From Bacteroidales bacterium (GTDB lineage Bacteria; Bacteroidota; Bacteroidia; Bacteroidales; UBA932): 64,000 nt of DNA. The DNA is taken from contig JAFZIN010000028.1 in the NCBI GenBank assembly GCA_017554305.1, positions 62,001 to 126,000 on the forward strand, given 5' to 3'. Both the position numbers and the translations under genes were made by a program. Shown one piece after another: positions 25,518 through 33,052 of this stretch. Position 1 is the first letter of the stretch, and every line of letters starts with the position of its first letter. A model generated the notes under the pieces. The model saw nothing but the letters and a program-made list of their open reading frames with translations. It had not been told where the DNA came from and did no database searches.

Positions 25518-26024
25518 TTAATTACTGGTCTTCTTTTTCTTCAGTTTTAAGGTTCCCTCAACCTTGCAAGCTCCGTTATACCAACCATTTGCGGGTTCTA
25601 GCTGAACAGGCTCAACATGTACTGAATCATCTGAAAAAACACCGTTAAGAGAAGGATTGTCAGATTCTCTGTAAACCAAAAATGTCTCACCAGACTTAGG
25701 GTATGAGAAAACGGTTTCCGTAGTGTCTATAATTCCCAAGTTATTAGTCTTTTGTCTAATTGAATAAATCTCACCTACCGGATCTTCATAATAACTTGGA
25801 GTATAATGAATTCCTGGGAGGACTGTTCTAACCCTAATTCTGGCATTTCCAAGCGGTGTGTTCTGATCATCAACAACGGTAGCCTTTATTTTGATTTTTG
25901 CGTATGGAGTACCGTACATATCAACTATTTCCTCATTATCCTTCTTGGAGCAAGAGGTAAAACCAAGTAAAGCCAGAAGGCCAACCATCAAGAACTTGAA
26001 TAAAGATATCGTTCTCTTTGCCAT
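25518..26024 (-). CDS. Lipoprotein of the radical SAM/lipoprotein system (copy A)
   Basis: A 168-residue lipoprotein with a lipobox ending at C25 (LLGFTSC). After the cysteine comes MYGTPYAKIKI (36-46), which is nearly the same as MYGSPYAKIKI in the lipoprotein at 27044-27490. Both then read as a small beta-sandwich resembling carboxypeptidase-regulatory-like domains, and both end with a W-Y-x-G...K-L-(K/R)-(K/R)-K motif and a shared DDS. Members of this family are known to sit beside a dedicated radical SAM protein in Bacteroidota; the function is unknown. This copy lies outside the left repeat array and points away from the radical SAM gene. It may be a second target of the same enzyme (inference). 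Confidence 0.8.
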   Translation of the reverse strand: MAKRTISLFKFLMVGLLALLGFTSCSKKDNEEIVDMYGTPYAKIKIKATVVDDQNTPLGNARIRVRTVLPGIHYTPSYYEDPVGEIYSIRQKTNNLGIIDTTETVFSYPKSGETFLVYRESDNPSLNGVFSDDSVHVEPVQLEPANGWYNGACKVEGTLKLKKKKTSN

Positions 26025-26176
26025 AATTTCTTTTTTTTTAGCCTATTACAAAGATCACCCCAAAGATAATAACAAATTCCAAATAATCATCATTAAGGTC
26101 AACTTTCTGTTTCCCAGATGTGCTATCTGAACCAACTATTGTTCTTCTATCTTAATATGCAGACATTGAAACCACA

Positions 26177-26304
26177 CAAAAGTGTGCAAGGTGTCCCACT
26201 TTTGACACCACCTTGCACATTATACCCCAAAAAACGTGCAAGGTGTCCCACTTTCAGCACCACCTTGCACACTTTCAACCTCTAAAACTATCGAGAAGAA
26301 GAGA
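26177..26304 (-). repeat. Left inverted copy of the REP-like array (two units)
   Basis: Two 35-base palindromic units (26184-26218 and 26236-26270), each with a 10-bp perfect stem GTGCAAGGTG/CACCTTGCAC, are separated by 17 bases. Including flanks, the block is the reverse complement of 29571-29749. It also holds a 22-23 base match (26277-26299) to the very end of the RAYT coding sequence. It therefore looks like the remains of, or a copy from, a RAYT-plus-array module. The outer unit differs from the others at a few loop bases. Confidence 0.85.
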
Positions 26305-26315
26305 ATAAAATTGCT

Positions 26316-26849
26316 CTAGCGTTTAAGATGAGGGGAGAAGGACTTCTTCTTAGCAATCCGTTTCTTCCTTATTACATGAATAATACCCCACAACAATAAC
26401 GATAACAAAACACAGCCATCAACGGTTATGAAAAGAATCGTATTCCAAGAAATAGAAGAATTATCCTGAGAATGAGAAAGAAGATAGCACTTACCATCTT
26501 CAAATAAAGACATTTTATTAATGGAATCGTTGATAAGCACAGAATCAGGACTGTGTTTCAGTTCTTTGCAACGGTGCCAACCATTATTGTCCATCTTTTC
26601 CCAAACAATATCAACGTATGGATGTCTATAACGGTAGTGCCCATAAACCTCCATATTAAAACCGCCAACAACCTCAAGACCGTAAATACGTGCTTTGACT
26701 TTTGAATTCGGATTAAAAGTAATAGTAATACCTTCTATAGAATAATAATTACCCTCAAACGATTTATCAGTCAGAGCGTCACGATATTTGTTGCAAGAAA
26801 TGATTAAGAAAATGCCCAAGCCAAACAATATCAACAAGATTCTTTTCAT
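26316..26849 (-). CDS. Uncharacterised lipoprotein with C-terminal membrane segment
   Basis: The 177-residue product from the ATG at 26849 begins MKRILLILFG and has a lipobox ending at C19 (FLIISC). A beta-rich middle follows, then a hydrophobic helix near residues 130-155 and a basic end with KKRIAKKK. A longer frame extends into the tRNA gene and is not credible. I recognise no family. A lipid anchor plus a C-terminal helix is an uncommon pairing. It lies inside the inverted repeats, directly downstream of tRNA-Leu on the same strand. Confidence 0.65.
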   Translation of the reverse strand: MKRILLILFGLGIFLIISCNKYRDALTDKSFEGNYYSIEGITITFNPNSKVKARIYGLEVVGGFNMEVYGHYRYRHPYVDIVWEKMDNNGWHRCKELKHSPDSVLINDSINKMSLFEDGKCYLLSHSQDNSSISWNTILFITVDGCVLLSLLLWGIIHVIRKKRIAKKKSFSPHLKR

Positions 26850-26875
26850 AATTATCAAGCTTGAACAGAAATTTG

Positions 26876-26957
26876 TGCGGGTAAAGGGACTCGAACCCCC
26901 ACGACTTACGTCACCAGATCCTAAGTCTGGCGCGGCTACCAATTACGCCATACCCGC
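26876..26957 (-). tRNA. tRNA-Leu (anticodon UAG)
   Basis: Folds as a class II tRNA of 82 bases. The acceptor stem is GCGGGTA/TACCCGC, the discriminator is A and no CCA is encoded. The anticodon stem CCAGA/TCTGG has loop CTTAGGA, giving UAG (template bases 26921-26923). The variable arm is long and the T-loop GGTTCGAGTCC is standard. A matching promoter lies at 26969-26999. It reads CUN leucine codons. Confidence 0.96.
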
Positions 26958-26968
26958 AAACGCGGATG

Positions 26969-26999
26969 CAAAGGTAATTTATTTCTTCAGAATGACAAA
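26969..26999 (-). promoter_or_regulatory. Promoter of tRNA-Leu, overlapping a facing box
   Basis: On the minus strand, TTTG (26996-26999), 19 bases, TACCTTTG (26969-26976): a full consensus match placed 12 bases before the tRNA 5' end. On the opposite strand TAAATTTG at 27005-27012 could start the lipoprotein/radical SAM transcript, with a leader of about 25 bases. The two promoters sit back to back. Confidence 0.75.
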
Positions 27000-27043
27000 T
27001 TGTGTAAATTTGTGCAGTTAACAACCTTACGTTTGAATCCAAG

Positions 27044-27490
27044 ATGAAAAAGTTATTCAGAACAAAGAGAAGAAAGATACTGACGGCCCTCCTGGGAATT
27101 CTTGGAATCAGTTCTCTTATGGGTTGCGGTATGTATGGAAGCCCTTATGCCAAAATAAAAATAAGAGCAAACGTTGTGGATGAGAGCAATAACCCGGTTC
27201 CGGGGATAAAGTTGGAATTGAAAGATTTAAACCAAAACCTCAGGCTTTGGGAGATTACCACAGATAATAACGGAGAGTTCAAGAAGGACTTTACTGGTCT
27301 TAATTGGCGTCTTGAGGAGGGTGCCAATGTAGTCTTTTATGAGAAAAACAATAGGTCTGTTGCTGATAAGTATGTAGATGATTCTCTGAGAGTTATCAAT
27401 AAAAAAACTAAATCCGGCGGTAAGATGAAAAATTCCTGGTATGAAGGCACATACCGCATGGAATTTACCATGAAACTTAGAAGAAAATGA
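27044..27490 (+). CDS. Lipoprotein of the radical SAM/lipoprotein system (copy B)
   Basis: A 148-residue lipoprotein with a basic start, hydrophobic core and lipobox ending at C28 (SSLMGC). MYGSPYAKIKI follows at once (30-40), then a short beta-sandwich-like domain and a C-terminal SWYEGTYR...MKLRRK motif shared with copy A. Its TGA stop overlaps the ATG of the radical SAM gene by four bases, so the two are translationally coupled, strong evidence that they work together. The family is known in Bacteroidota as the partner of a dedicated radical SAM protein, with no defined function. Confidence 0.88.
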   Translation: MKKLFRTKRRKILTALLGILGISSLMGCGMYGSPYAKIKIRANVVDESNNPVPGIKLELKDLNQNLRLWEITTDNNGEFKKDFTGLNWRLEEGANVVFYEKNNRSVADKYVDDSLRVINKKTKSGGKMKNSWYEGTYRMEFTMKLRRK

Positions 27491-28566
27491 GAGGTTTACC
27501 GTTTAAAACTTGGCTGGCCTGTGAGATAGAACGGAAAGTCAGGCACTTGGATATAAAAGAGCACAAACTCAAACAGCTCTTCTGGGAGTGCACTCTTTCC
27601 TGTAATCTCAACTGCCGTCACTGCGGAAGTGACTGCAAGAACCTGCCTGCGTCTGCAGCTATGAAGAGAGAGGATTTCTTAAAAGTCCTTGACTCCGTAA
27701 AGGCTTACAGCCAGAAAGTTGGAGATGATATAGGGAGCATTTTGGTAATCCTTACCGGAGGAGAACCGCTTATGCGTCCGGACTTGGAGGAGTGTGGAAG
27801 AGAGATAATCAAAAGAGGCTTCCCTTGGGGAATGGTAACCAATGGATATGCAATGACTCCCGAAAAATTCAAAAGGCTGCTTGCCGCGGGATTGCACTCA
27901 ATGACAGTAAGTTTGGATGGTCTTAAGGAATCTCACGATTGGATGAGAGGAAGAGCCGGAAGTTTTGAAAGAGCACTTTCTGCCATTAAACTGGCCGTCA
28001 AAACAGACTTGGCGTTTGATGTGGTCACTTGCGTTAATCAACGTAACTATACAGAACTTGAGCAGATTAAGGAACTATTAATCTCTATAGGTCTTAAGAG
28101 TTGGAGACTCTTTACAGTTTTTCCTTCCGGCAGAGCGGAGAATGATCCAATGTTACAACTTGATAATGAGCGTTTCCGCGGTGTAATGAACTTCATTGAA
28201 GAAACAAGGAAAGAGGGACGGATACAAACAAGTTATGCCTGTGAAGGATTCCTGGGTCCTTTGGAGGGCAGAGTCCGCAATAACCTTTTCAGATGCCATG
28301 CAGGAATTAACGTCGGTTCTGTTCTCAGTGACGGATCCATCTCTGCATGTGTAAGTATCAGAGCGGATTACAATCAGGGGAATATCTACAAGGATGACTT
28401 TATGGAGGTATGGAACAACCGGTTCCAGCCATACAGAGACCGCTCCTGGATGAAGAAAGATGAGTGCGATAATTGCAAGTTCTTCCGTTACTGCGAGGGA
28501 GGTGGAATGCACTTAAGAAATTCAGACGGCTCCCTTAAGTTCTGCCATCTGGATAGACTCAAATAG
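27487..28566 (+). CDS. Radical SAM protein with SPASM-like domain, lipoprotein partner
   Basis: A 359-residue enzyme. The radical SAM cluster motif is C39-x3-C43-x2-C46 (CNLNCRHC), followed by the SAM-binding GGEP-like stretch LTGGEPLMRP. The C-terminal third holds extra cysteines (C270, C288, C327, C330, C336, C353) arranged as in SPASM/twitch auxiliary iron-sulfur domains, which are typical of peptide- and protein-modifying enzymes. It overlaps lipoprotein B by four bases. It probably modifies the lipoprotein or a partner, but the cytosolic location of such enzymes means this would have to precede export. The reaction is unknown. Confidence 0.92.
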   Translation: MRGLPFKTWLACEIERKVRHLDIKEHKLKQLFWECTLSCNLNCRHCGSDCKNLPASAAMKREDFLKVLDSVKAYSQKVGDDIGSILVILTGGEPLMRPDLEECGREIIKRGFPWGMVTNGYAMTPEKFKRLLAAGLHSMTVSLDGLKESHDWMRGRAGSFERALSAIKLAVKTDLAFDVVTCVNQRNYTELEQIKELLISIGLKSWRLFTVFPSGRAENDPMLQLDNERFRGVMNFIEETRKEGRIQTSYACEGFLGPLEGRVRNNLFRCHAGINVGSVLSDGSISACVSIRADYNQGNIYKDDFMEVWNNRFQPYRDRSWMKKDECDNCKFFRYCEGGGMHLRNSDGSLKFCHLDRLK

Positions 28567-28723
28567 CACTCCTTGGAAACAGTTAAATAGCTTTTTTTAC
28601 TACCTTTGTTTCAAGGTACAATCATTTGTACTGTTTTACGTTCTATCATACTTGTTAGAGACTTCTTAGAGGCGAATAGATTCGAGGGGGTTACTGACAG
28701 CTGATAATTAGTGTAGTTAAAAA

Positions 28724-29599
28724 ATGAAGGGTATGAAGTATTGGTTGGTCACAACAGAGCATCTGAAAGAGAGACTCTTATTCAATGACTCAGATGATTT
28801 CAAAGCGGGAATGAACTATGTTGCTCTATGTTCACAGTTGCCGCGTATTAAGATTATGGCTTTCATTCTTATGTCAAATCACATTCATTTTATTCTGGAG
28901 TGTGAATTGGCTGATGCAGAGGCCTTTGTGCTGAAGTTCAAAAAGTTGTATTCTCAGTATTACAGTCATAAGTATTCTTACAAGGAGCTACTGAGGAAAT
29001 GTATGGTAGATTTTAAGGAGGTTTATTTAAACGATGATTCCTTCATAAATGCCGTAGCATACGTGCAGATGAACAGCGTTGCTGCAAATTTGGTATTTGA
29101 TTCATTCTCTTATCAGTGGGGTACCGGCAGCTCTTTCTTTGGAGAAAAACCGCTTAACATCAGACTTTTAGGAGACCTTTCCGCAAGAAAAAGAGCGGTT
29201 ATAATGCATAGCCGAGAACCATTGCCTTCACATTTTTGGGTTCATGAGGATGGGTATATTCTCCCCTCTTCATACGTAGACGTAAGGTTTGTAGAATCTG
29301 TTTTTAAGACTCCGAACAGAATGCGCTTCTTCCTTAACAAATCATCCAAGGCCAAAATTGCACAAAACAGAAACACCGAGTTACCAACATTCAATGACCA
29401 ATTTTTAGTATCAGCAGTTTCTGTATTGTGTAAGTCTGTCTTTAAAACTCAGTCTGTTGAGGAGCTGACGGAGAACCAGATGGCCGAGTTAGTGAAACAG
29501 CTGCGCTACAGATTTTCTGCCGGAATCAATCAAATCTCCCGTGTGCTCAACCTCCCTTTGGAAAGAACTTCTCTTATTCTCGATAGTTTTAGAGGTTGA
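28724..29599 (+). CDS. REP-associated tyrosine transposase (RAYT, Y1 family)
   Basis: A 291-residue protein whose N-terminal half matches Y1/IS200-like transposases. The HUH metal motif is NHIHF (H53, H55) and the nucleophile tyrosine sits in AYVQMNSVAA (Y113), the usual Y-x-x-x-N context of RAYTs. The C-terminal half is longer than in IS200 transposases. It ends 4 bases before a three-unit palindromic array, the classical RAYT-REP arrangement. RAYTs cut REP DNA as single strands and are generally domesticated rather than self-mobile. An alternative ATG lies at 28733. The frame is intact, so the enzyme may be active. Confidence 0.88.
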   Translation: MKGMKYWLVTTEHLKERLLFNDSDDFKAGMNYVALCSQLPRIKIMAFILMSNHIHFILECELADAEAFVLKFKKLYSQYYSHKYSYKELLRKCMVDFKEVYLNDDSFINAVAYVQMNSVAANLVFDSFSYQWGTGSSFFGEKPLNIRLLGDLSARKRAVIMHSREPLPSHFWVHEDGYILPSSYVDVRFVESVFKTPNRMRFFLNKSSKAKIAQNRNTELPTFNDQFLVSAVSVLCKSVFKTQSVEELTENQMAELVKQLRYRFSAGINQISRVLNLPLERTSLILDSFRG

Positions 29600-29749
29600 A
29601 AGTGTGCAAGGTGGTGCTGAAAGTGGGACACCTTGCACGTTTTTGGGGGTATAATGTGCAAGGTGGTGCTGAAAGTGGGACACCTTGCACGTTTTTGGGG
29701 GTATAATGTGCAAGGTGGTGCTGAAAGTGGGACACCTTGCACACTTTTG
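29571..29749 (+). repeat. Right copy of the REP-like array (three units)
   Basis: Three near-identical 35-base palindromes (29604-29638, 29656-29690, 29708-29742) repeat every 52 bases. The stem is GTGCAAGGTG/CACCTTGCAC, the loop GTGCTGAAAGTGGGA, and the spacer between units is 17 bases with TTTTTGGGGGTATAAT. The match to the left array begins inside the end of the RAYT gene (about 29571) and ends with ACACTTTTG (29749) on both sides. The arrays differ mainly by one unit. Confidence 0.9.
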
Positions 29750-29758
29750 CCTGATTGG

Positions 29759-29842
29759 TAGCGGGCTGGCGCTTGGGGCACAGTGAAGTAGCGGGCTGGC
29801 GCTTATGGGCACAGTGAAATAGCGGGCGCTCCCCTATGGGCG
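29759..29842. repeat. Degenerate ~30-base tandem repeat
   Basis: Two close copies of a 30-31 base unit, TAGCGGGCTGGCGCTT... ending CACAGTGAA (29759-29788, 29789-29819), and a decayed third (29820-29842). The third holds the stop codon of the next minus-strand gene. It directly follows the RAYT array but shares no sequence with it. Confidence 0.75.
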
Positions 29843-31270
29843 TTGGGAGAAGTCGTAGACTTTGATCTCGGAGATTGGATTAGAGGTGTAAGGGACAAAC
29901 CTCTCCTTTGGCGTGGCAATCAGGCGGATGTTCTTTACGCGGTTGTCTGCCTTCTCGTCTATAACATAATTGCCTGTCTCTTCACCGTTCTGATCTTTTT
30001 CCGTAACAAAGCGGCCGTCCGTTAAGAGATTGATATTGCAGATGTTAATGTAGTATGGATGCTCGTTGTAATCAATATCGTAGGAGTGTTCAATCAACTG
30101 GAAGAGCTGAGGCTCAATGCTGTACCTGTCAACCGCATACTCCTGAACGAATCCGTCTGCAAAAGTAACTATGACATAGACTACAAAGTTCTTTGGATTA
30201 TTTGAAACCCAGGTAGGAACCTTCTTAAGACGTCTCTGCTTATCCATAAAGGAGATATCTGTAACGGTCATTGGCTTAGGAAAATAGATATCTACCGTAT
30301 CTTTCTTTGCAACAACCCCGTAGTTGGCTCCGGAAATCCTGAATTTTTCTACCGGTACCCAAGTCTCCTTAACCGGTGAGACTCCGTACCCTTCCCTCTT
30401 GTCAAAGCTGATTTTAAGTTCTTTAGCGGTAGAGAAATCAAAGTCTTTGATGGTGTAATACCAAGTTTTACCCTCTCTCTTAAATCCTTCCCAACTGATG
30501 CTTGGACTTTTGTCTATATCTGCATCGTCTGTAAAATACCTCTCAGTACGCCAACATATATCCGGAGGAAGAGCAGAACCGTCTACAACTACCTCTAATT
30601 GTGCAGTTTTACCGTTGCCCCAATGCTTTGCAGGTTGGAAATCATATTTAATGGAACCGTTAGATGTAGTATATCTCTGAATGAAGGAATAGGGATATGC
30701 CGGCGTGTAGTTTGAATTATAGACGGAGTACTTAACTCTCAGGTTTACAACAGCGTTTGCAGGAACAGTGAACTTGGTGTAGGTCCAAAGTCTGGACTCT
30801 GCCCAAACTGAGACGGAATCCTCCATAGCTTCATCATACTCTTGGTGCCAAGGAGTTACCGCCTGGTGAGCGGAGTGCCACTGCAAGAGGCTGTCATTGA
30901 GGAAGAACTGAACGTCTTTAACATTGCCGTCCCACCATCCGCACTCATAGATAGACTCATTCCAATCGTCACCTACAAAACCGCTCTTTTCTTTAGGAGT
31001 ACCAACGTAATCTATAGGGAAGCCGTAGTCTATATCCTTTATCTCTTTTGAGGAGTTGTTCTTAAGGGTGTAATCTACTATTACTGTGGTATATGGAATG
31101 CCCAATTGGAATACAAGTTTCTCCTTTACTATGGCAACATCTTTTATTGTACGCGGAATTGGATTGCAGGAACGCGTTACAGATGAGAAACATACAACAG
31201 GGTCTCCGTTGGCGGAAGCACTCAGCGGCAGAACCACTGCAAACACCACAAGAAGCAATATTTTCCTCAT
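29834..31270 (-). CDS. Uncharacterised exported beta-rich protein
   Basis: 478 residues from the ATG at 31270; a TTG two codons upstream is the only other choice. The signal peptide ends near SASA (about 20). The mature part is aromatic and beta-rich: an early NNSSKEIKDIDYGFPIDY stretch looks like a module describing membrane-exposed or periplasmic domains, but I cannot name a family. No lipobox, membrane helix or catalytic motif is evident. It is the last gene of a minus-strand run of exported proteins (33814 to 29834), and its stop falls in the tandem repeat. Confidence 0.75.
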   Translation of the reverse strand: MRKILLLVVFAVVLPLSASANGDPVVCFSSVTRSCNPIPRTIKDVAIVKEKLVFQLGIPYTTVIVDYTLKNNSSKEIKDIDYGFPIDYVGTPKEKSGFVGDDWNESIYECGWWDGNVKDVQFFLNDSLLQWHSAHQAVTPWHQEYDEAMEDSVSVWAESRLWTYTKFTVPANAVVNLRVKYSVYNSNYTPAYPYSFIQRYTTSNGSIKYDFQPAKHWGNGKTAQLEVVVDGSALPPDICWRTERYFTDDADIDKSPSISWEGFKREGKTWYYTIKDFDFSTAKELKISFDKREGYGVSPVKETWVPVEKFRISGANYGVVAKKDTVDIYFPKPMTVTDISFMDKQRRLKKVPTWVSNNPKNFVVYVIVTFADGFVQEYAVDRYSIEPQLFQLIEHSYDIDYNEHPYYINICNINLLTDGRFVTEKDQNGEETGNYVIDEKADNRVKNIRLIATPKERFVPYTSNPISEIKVYDFSQRP

Positions 31271-31319
31271 ATTCAATACTTTTTTATAGCTAATCTTTTC
31301 TCTTCGCGATAGTTAAGCT

Positions 31320-32507
31320 TTACTCCTCTTTGCGGACAAGGTGGAGGGAGCCGCCTTTGCCTGTAAGCTCCAGCTTTTTACCGGAAGCATCTATATTGGT
31401 GGCGTATGAAACCTTTTTGTTCATACTTATCTGAGCCTTAATCTGCTCCTTTACTTCATCAGATAAGAGGTTATTAATGAAAGACTTAACGGAATCTGCC
31501 ATCTCCTCTTTGTAGGAAATGCCGCTCTGGTCTACATCAAATTTCATGGCCTCATTGTTAGGAGTTAAGATGAGAGAATCTTTCTTTATCTCCCACTTAC
31601 CCGGAATAAAGTACTGCTGAACAAGTTTGCCGGCAAAGACAGAGCCTGAGAGTGTGTTGTTTATTTTATACTCAAAGGTGTGGTCTTTGTTGAAGGTCAC
31701 CTCCAGAGAGTAGTTCTCTGCAGAGAGGGCAGTCCAGATTCCTTCAACCTCTTTTGGCGTAGCCTTGTGAACGTTTTTGATGTTCTTCTCCTCAAATTCC
31801 TTAAGCTCTTTATCTGTAATGTTCATAAGGAACTTGTTAGACTCGTTGAGTTCTATACACTTATCCAATACGTAGTTATAGAGATACTTACGCATCTCTA
31901 CGTAGTCTATGTAAATCTTTGTACGTATATCTGAAAGTTTCTCTGAACAGAGCTTATAGAAACTGCCCTCATCAAAGAGAGCGTCAGATGCCATAACAAT
32001 CTTGTAGGTCTCCTCATCTGTAAGAGGTTTTTTGAAGTAGACCCAATCCGTCATCTGATCAATAAGCATAGAGCGGAGATCATAGCACTTCTGAACGTTC
32101 TTTATAAAGGTCATATCATCCAGAGTGTTCCAGGAATCCTGGCTGCTGTTAAAGATAGACTCATTGGAACGGTCAAATCTCAGATCTGGGTTCAGAATGT
32201 TAGGAATCAGGTAGTTAATAAAGGAGATAAGGGTATCTCTTGAGATACTCTTTATGTTATCTTTATGGTCTAAGACATATCTGGCACTCTCCCATCCGCT
32301 CTCCTCCGTCTTAAGAATATCTCTAATGGTATTTATTGTCTGGTCAATATCATGAATAACCATCATTGAAACCTGACGACGCTCCTCTGCCTCCTGTTTT
32401 TTGCTTATAAGATGTGAGACACCAAAGGTGAGCAAAATAGAGATAACAGTTGCCAATATGGTTATCAGCAACTGTTTAGCCAAATCTGAAGATGAGAACT
32501 TTGACAT
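31320..32507 (-). CDS. Uncharacterised membrane-anchored protein with C-terminal lipocalin-like region
   Basis: 395 residues. One membrane helix (about 12-33) is followed by a helical, charged region (about 40-240) and then a beta-rich part (about 250-370) with GIWTAL...YSLEVTFNKDHTFEY, a pattern common in bacterial lipocalin-like domains. The topology suggests the bulk lies in the periplasm. I recognise no named family. It is separated by 10 bases from the lipoprotein gene upstream, so the two are surely co-transcribed. Confidence 0.7.
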   Translation of the reverse strand: MSKFSSSDLAKQLLITILATVISILLTFGVSHLISKKQEAEERRQVSMMVIHDIDQTINTIRDILKTEESGWESARYVLDHKDNIKSISRDTLISFINYLIPNILNPDLRFDRSNESIFNSSQDSWNTLDDMTFIKNVQKCYDLRSMLIDQMTDWVYFKKPLTDEETYKIVMASDALFDEGSFYKLCSEKLSDIRTKIYIDYVEMRKYLYNYVLDKCIELNESNKFLMNITDKELKEFEEKNIKNVHKATPKEVEGIWTALSAENYSLEVTFNKDHTFEYKINNTLSGSVFAGKLVQQYFIPGKWEIKKDSLILTPNNEAMKFDVDQSGISYKEEMADSVKSFINNLLSDEVKEQIKAQISMNKKVSYATNIDASGKKLELTGKGGSLHLVRKEE

Positions 32508-32517
32508 CTGAACTCTC

Positions 32518-33003
32518 TTACTGCGCTTCCGAGCCTATTACGGTAACAACAACGTTCATTGCATTGCCAAACGGATCTGCAGCACGCAGTGTAGACATTC
32601 CGTCACTCTTTGCAGAAATCTGAAGTACCTGGCTTGCAGAAGTTGTAGCACTGGTTGTGCTGTAGTTGTAACCAGCTTTGGTAGGAGGTACAACGCCAAC
32701 ACCCTTTGCAACAGCCGTCAGTGAGAGTTCTGCAGAACCTGTAGCGGTCCACTTAACTGAACCGTTGAACGGAGTTTTGCTTGAGGAAGCACCAATGTAA
32801 ATCCTTATGGTACTGCCTGAGGCAATAGTAAAGCCGTTCATATTCACCGTGGTACCGTTCTCCATAAACATACGCGCGTTAATGGTCTGGAAGGTCTCAT
32901 CTTGTTCTACCTCTCCGCCTGATTTGCTCTTGGAACAGGAGATGACAATCAATGGCAACGCCAAAATTGCCATGAACTTGAAAAGGGTTGCAAATTTTCT
33001 CAT
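32518..33003 (-). CDS. Small lipoprotein with Ig-like fold
   Basis: 161 residues, lipobox ending in LPLIVISC (cysteine about 23). The mature part is rich in S, T, G and A with alternating beta patterns typical of bacterial Ig-like domains. No cysteines or catalytic motifs follow. It lies second in the run of exported proteins, 49 bases after the larger lipoprotein gene and 10 before the membrane-anchored protein. Function unknown. Confidence 0.75.
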   Translation of the reverse strand: MRKFATLFKFMAILALPLIVISCSKSKSGGEVEQDETFQTINARMFMENGTTVNMNGFTIASGSTIRIYIGASSSKTPFNGSVKWTATGSAELSLTAVAKGVGVVPPTKAGYNYSTTSATTSASQVLQISAKSDGMSTLRAADPFGNAMNVVVTVIGSEAQ

Positions 33004-33052
33004 AACAATAATTATATCTCTTACCGTAATAACGCAAAAAGCGTGCTACCGG

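Noticed and set aside
26850-26942. N-terminal extension of the 26316-26849 protein
   Set aside because: The extra 31 codons lie within and beside the tRNA-Leu gene; the signal peptide starts cleanly at the internal ATG.
28620-28720. A regulatory RNA before the RAYT
   Set aside because: There is only a short palindrome CGAA-TAGA-TTCG and a -7-like TACCTTTG without a -33 box; this is too little to call.
29604-29742. A CRISPR array
   Set aside because: Only three units, the spacers are identical instead of unique, the repeats are palindromes beside a RAYT, and no cas gene is present.
29489-29812. Small repetitive frames over the REP-like array
   Set aside because: The peptides repeat the same short block only because the 52-base unit repeats; the DNA is a palindromic non-coding array.
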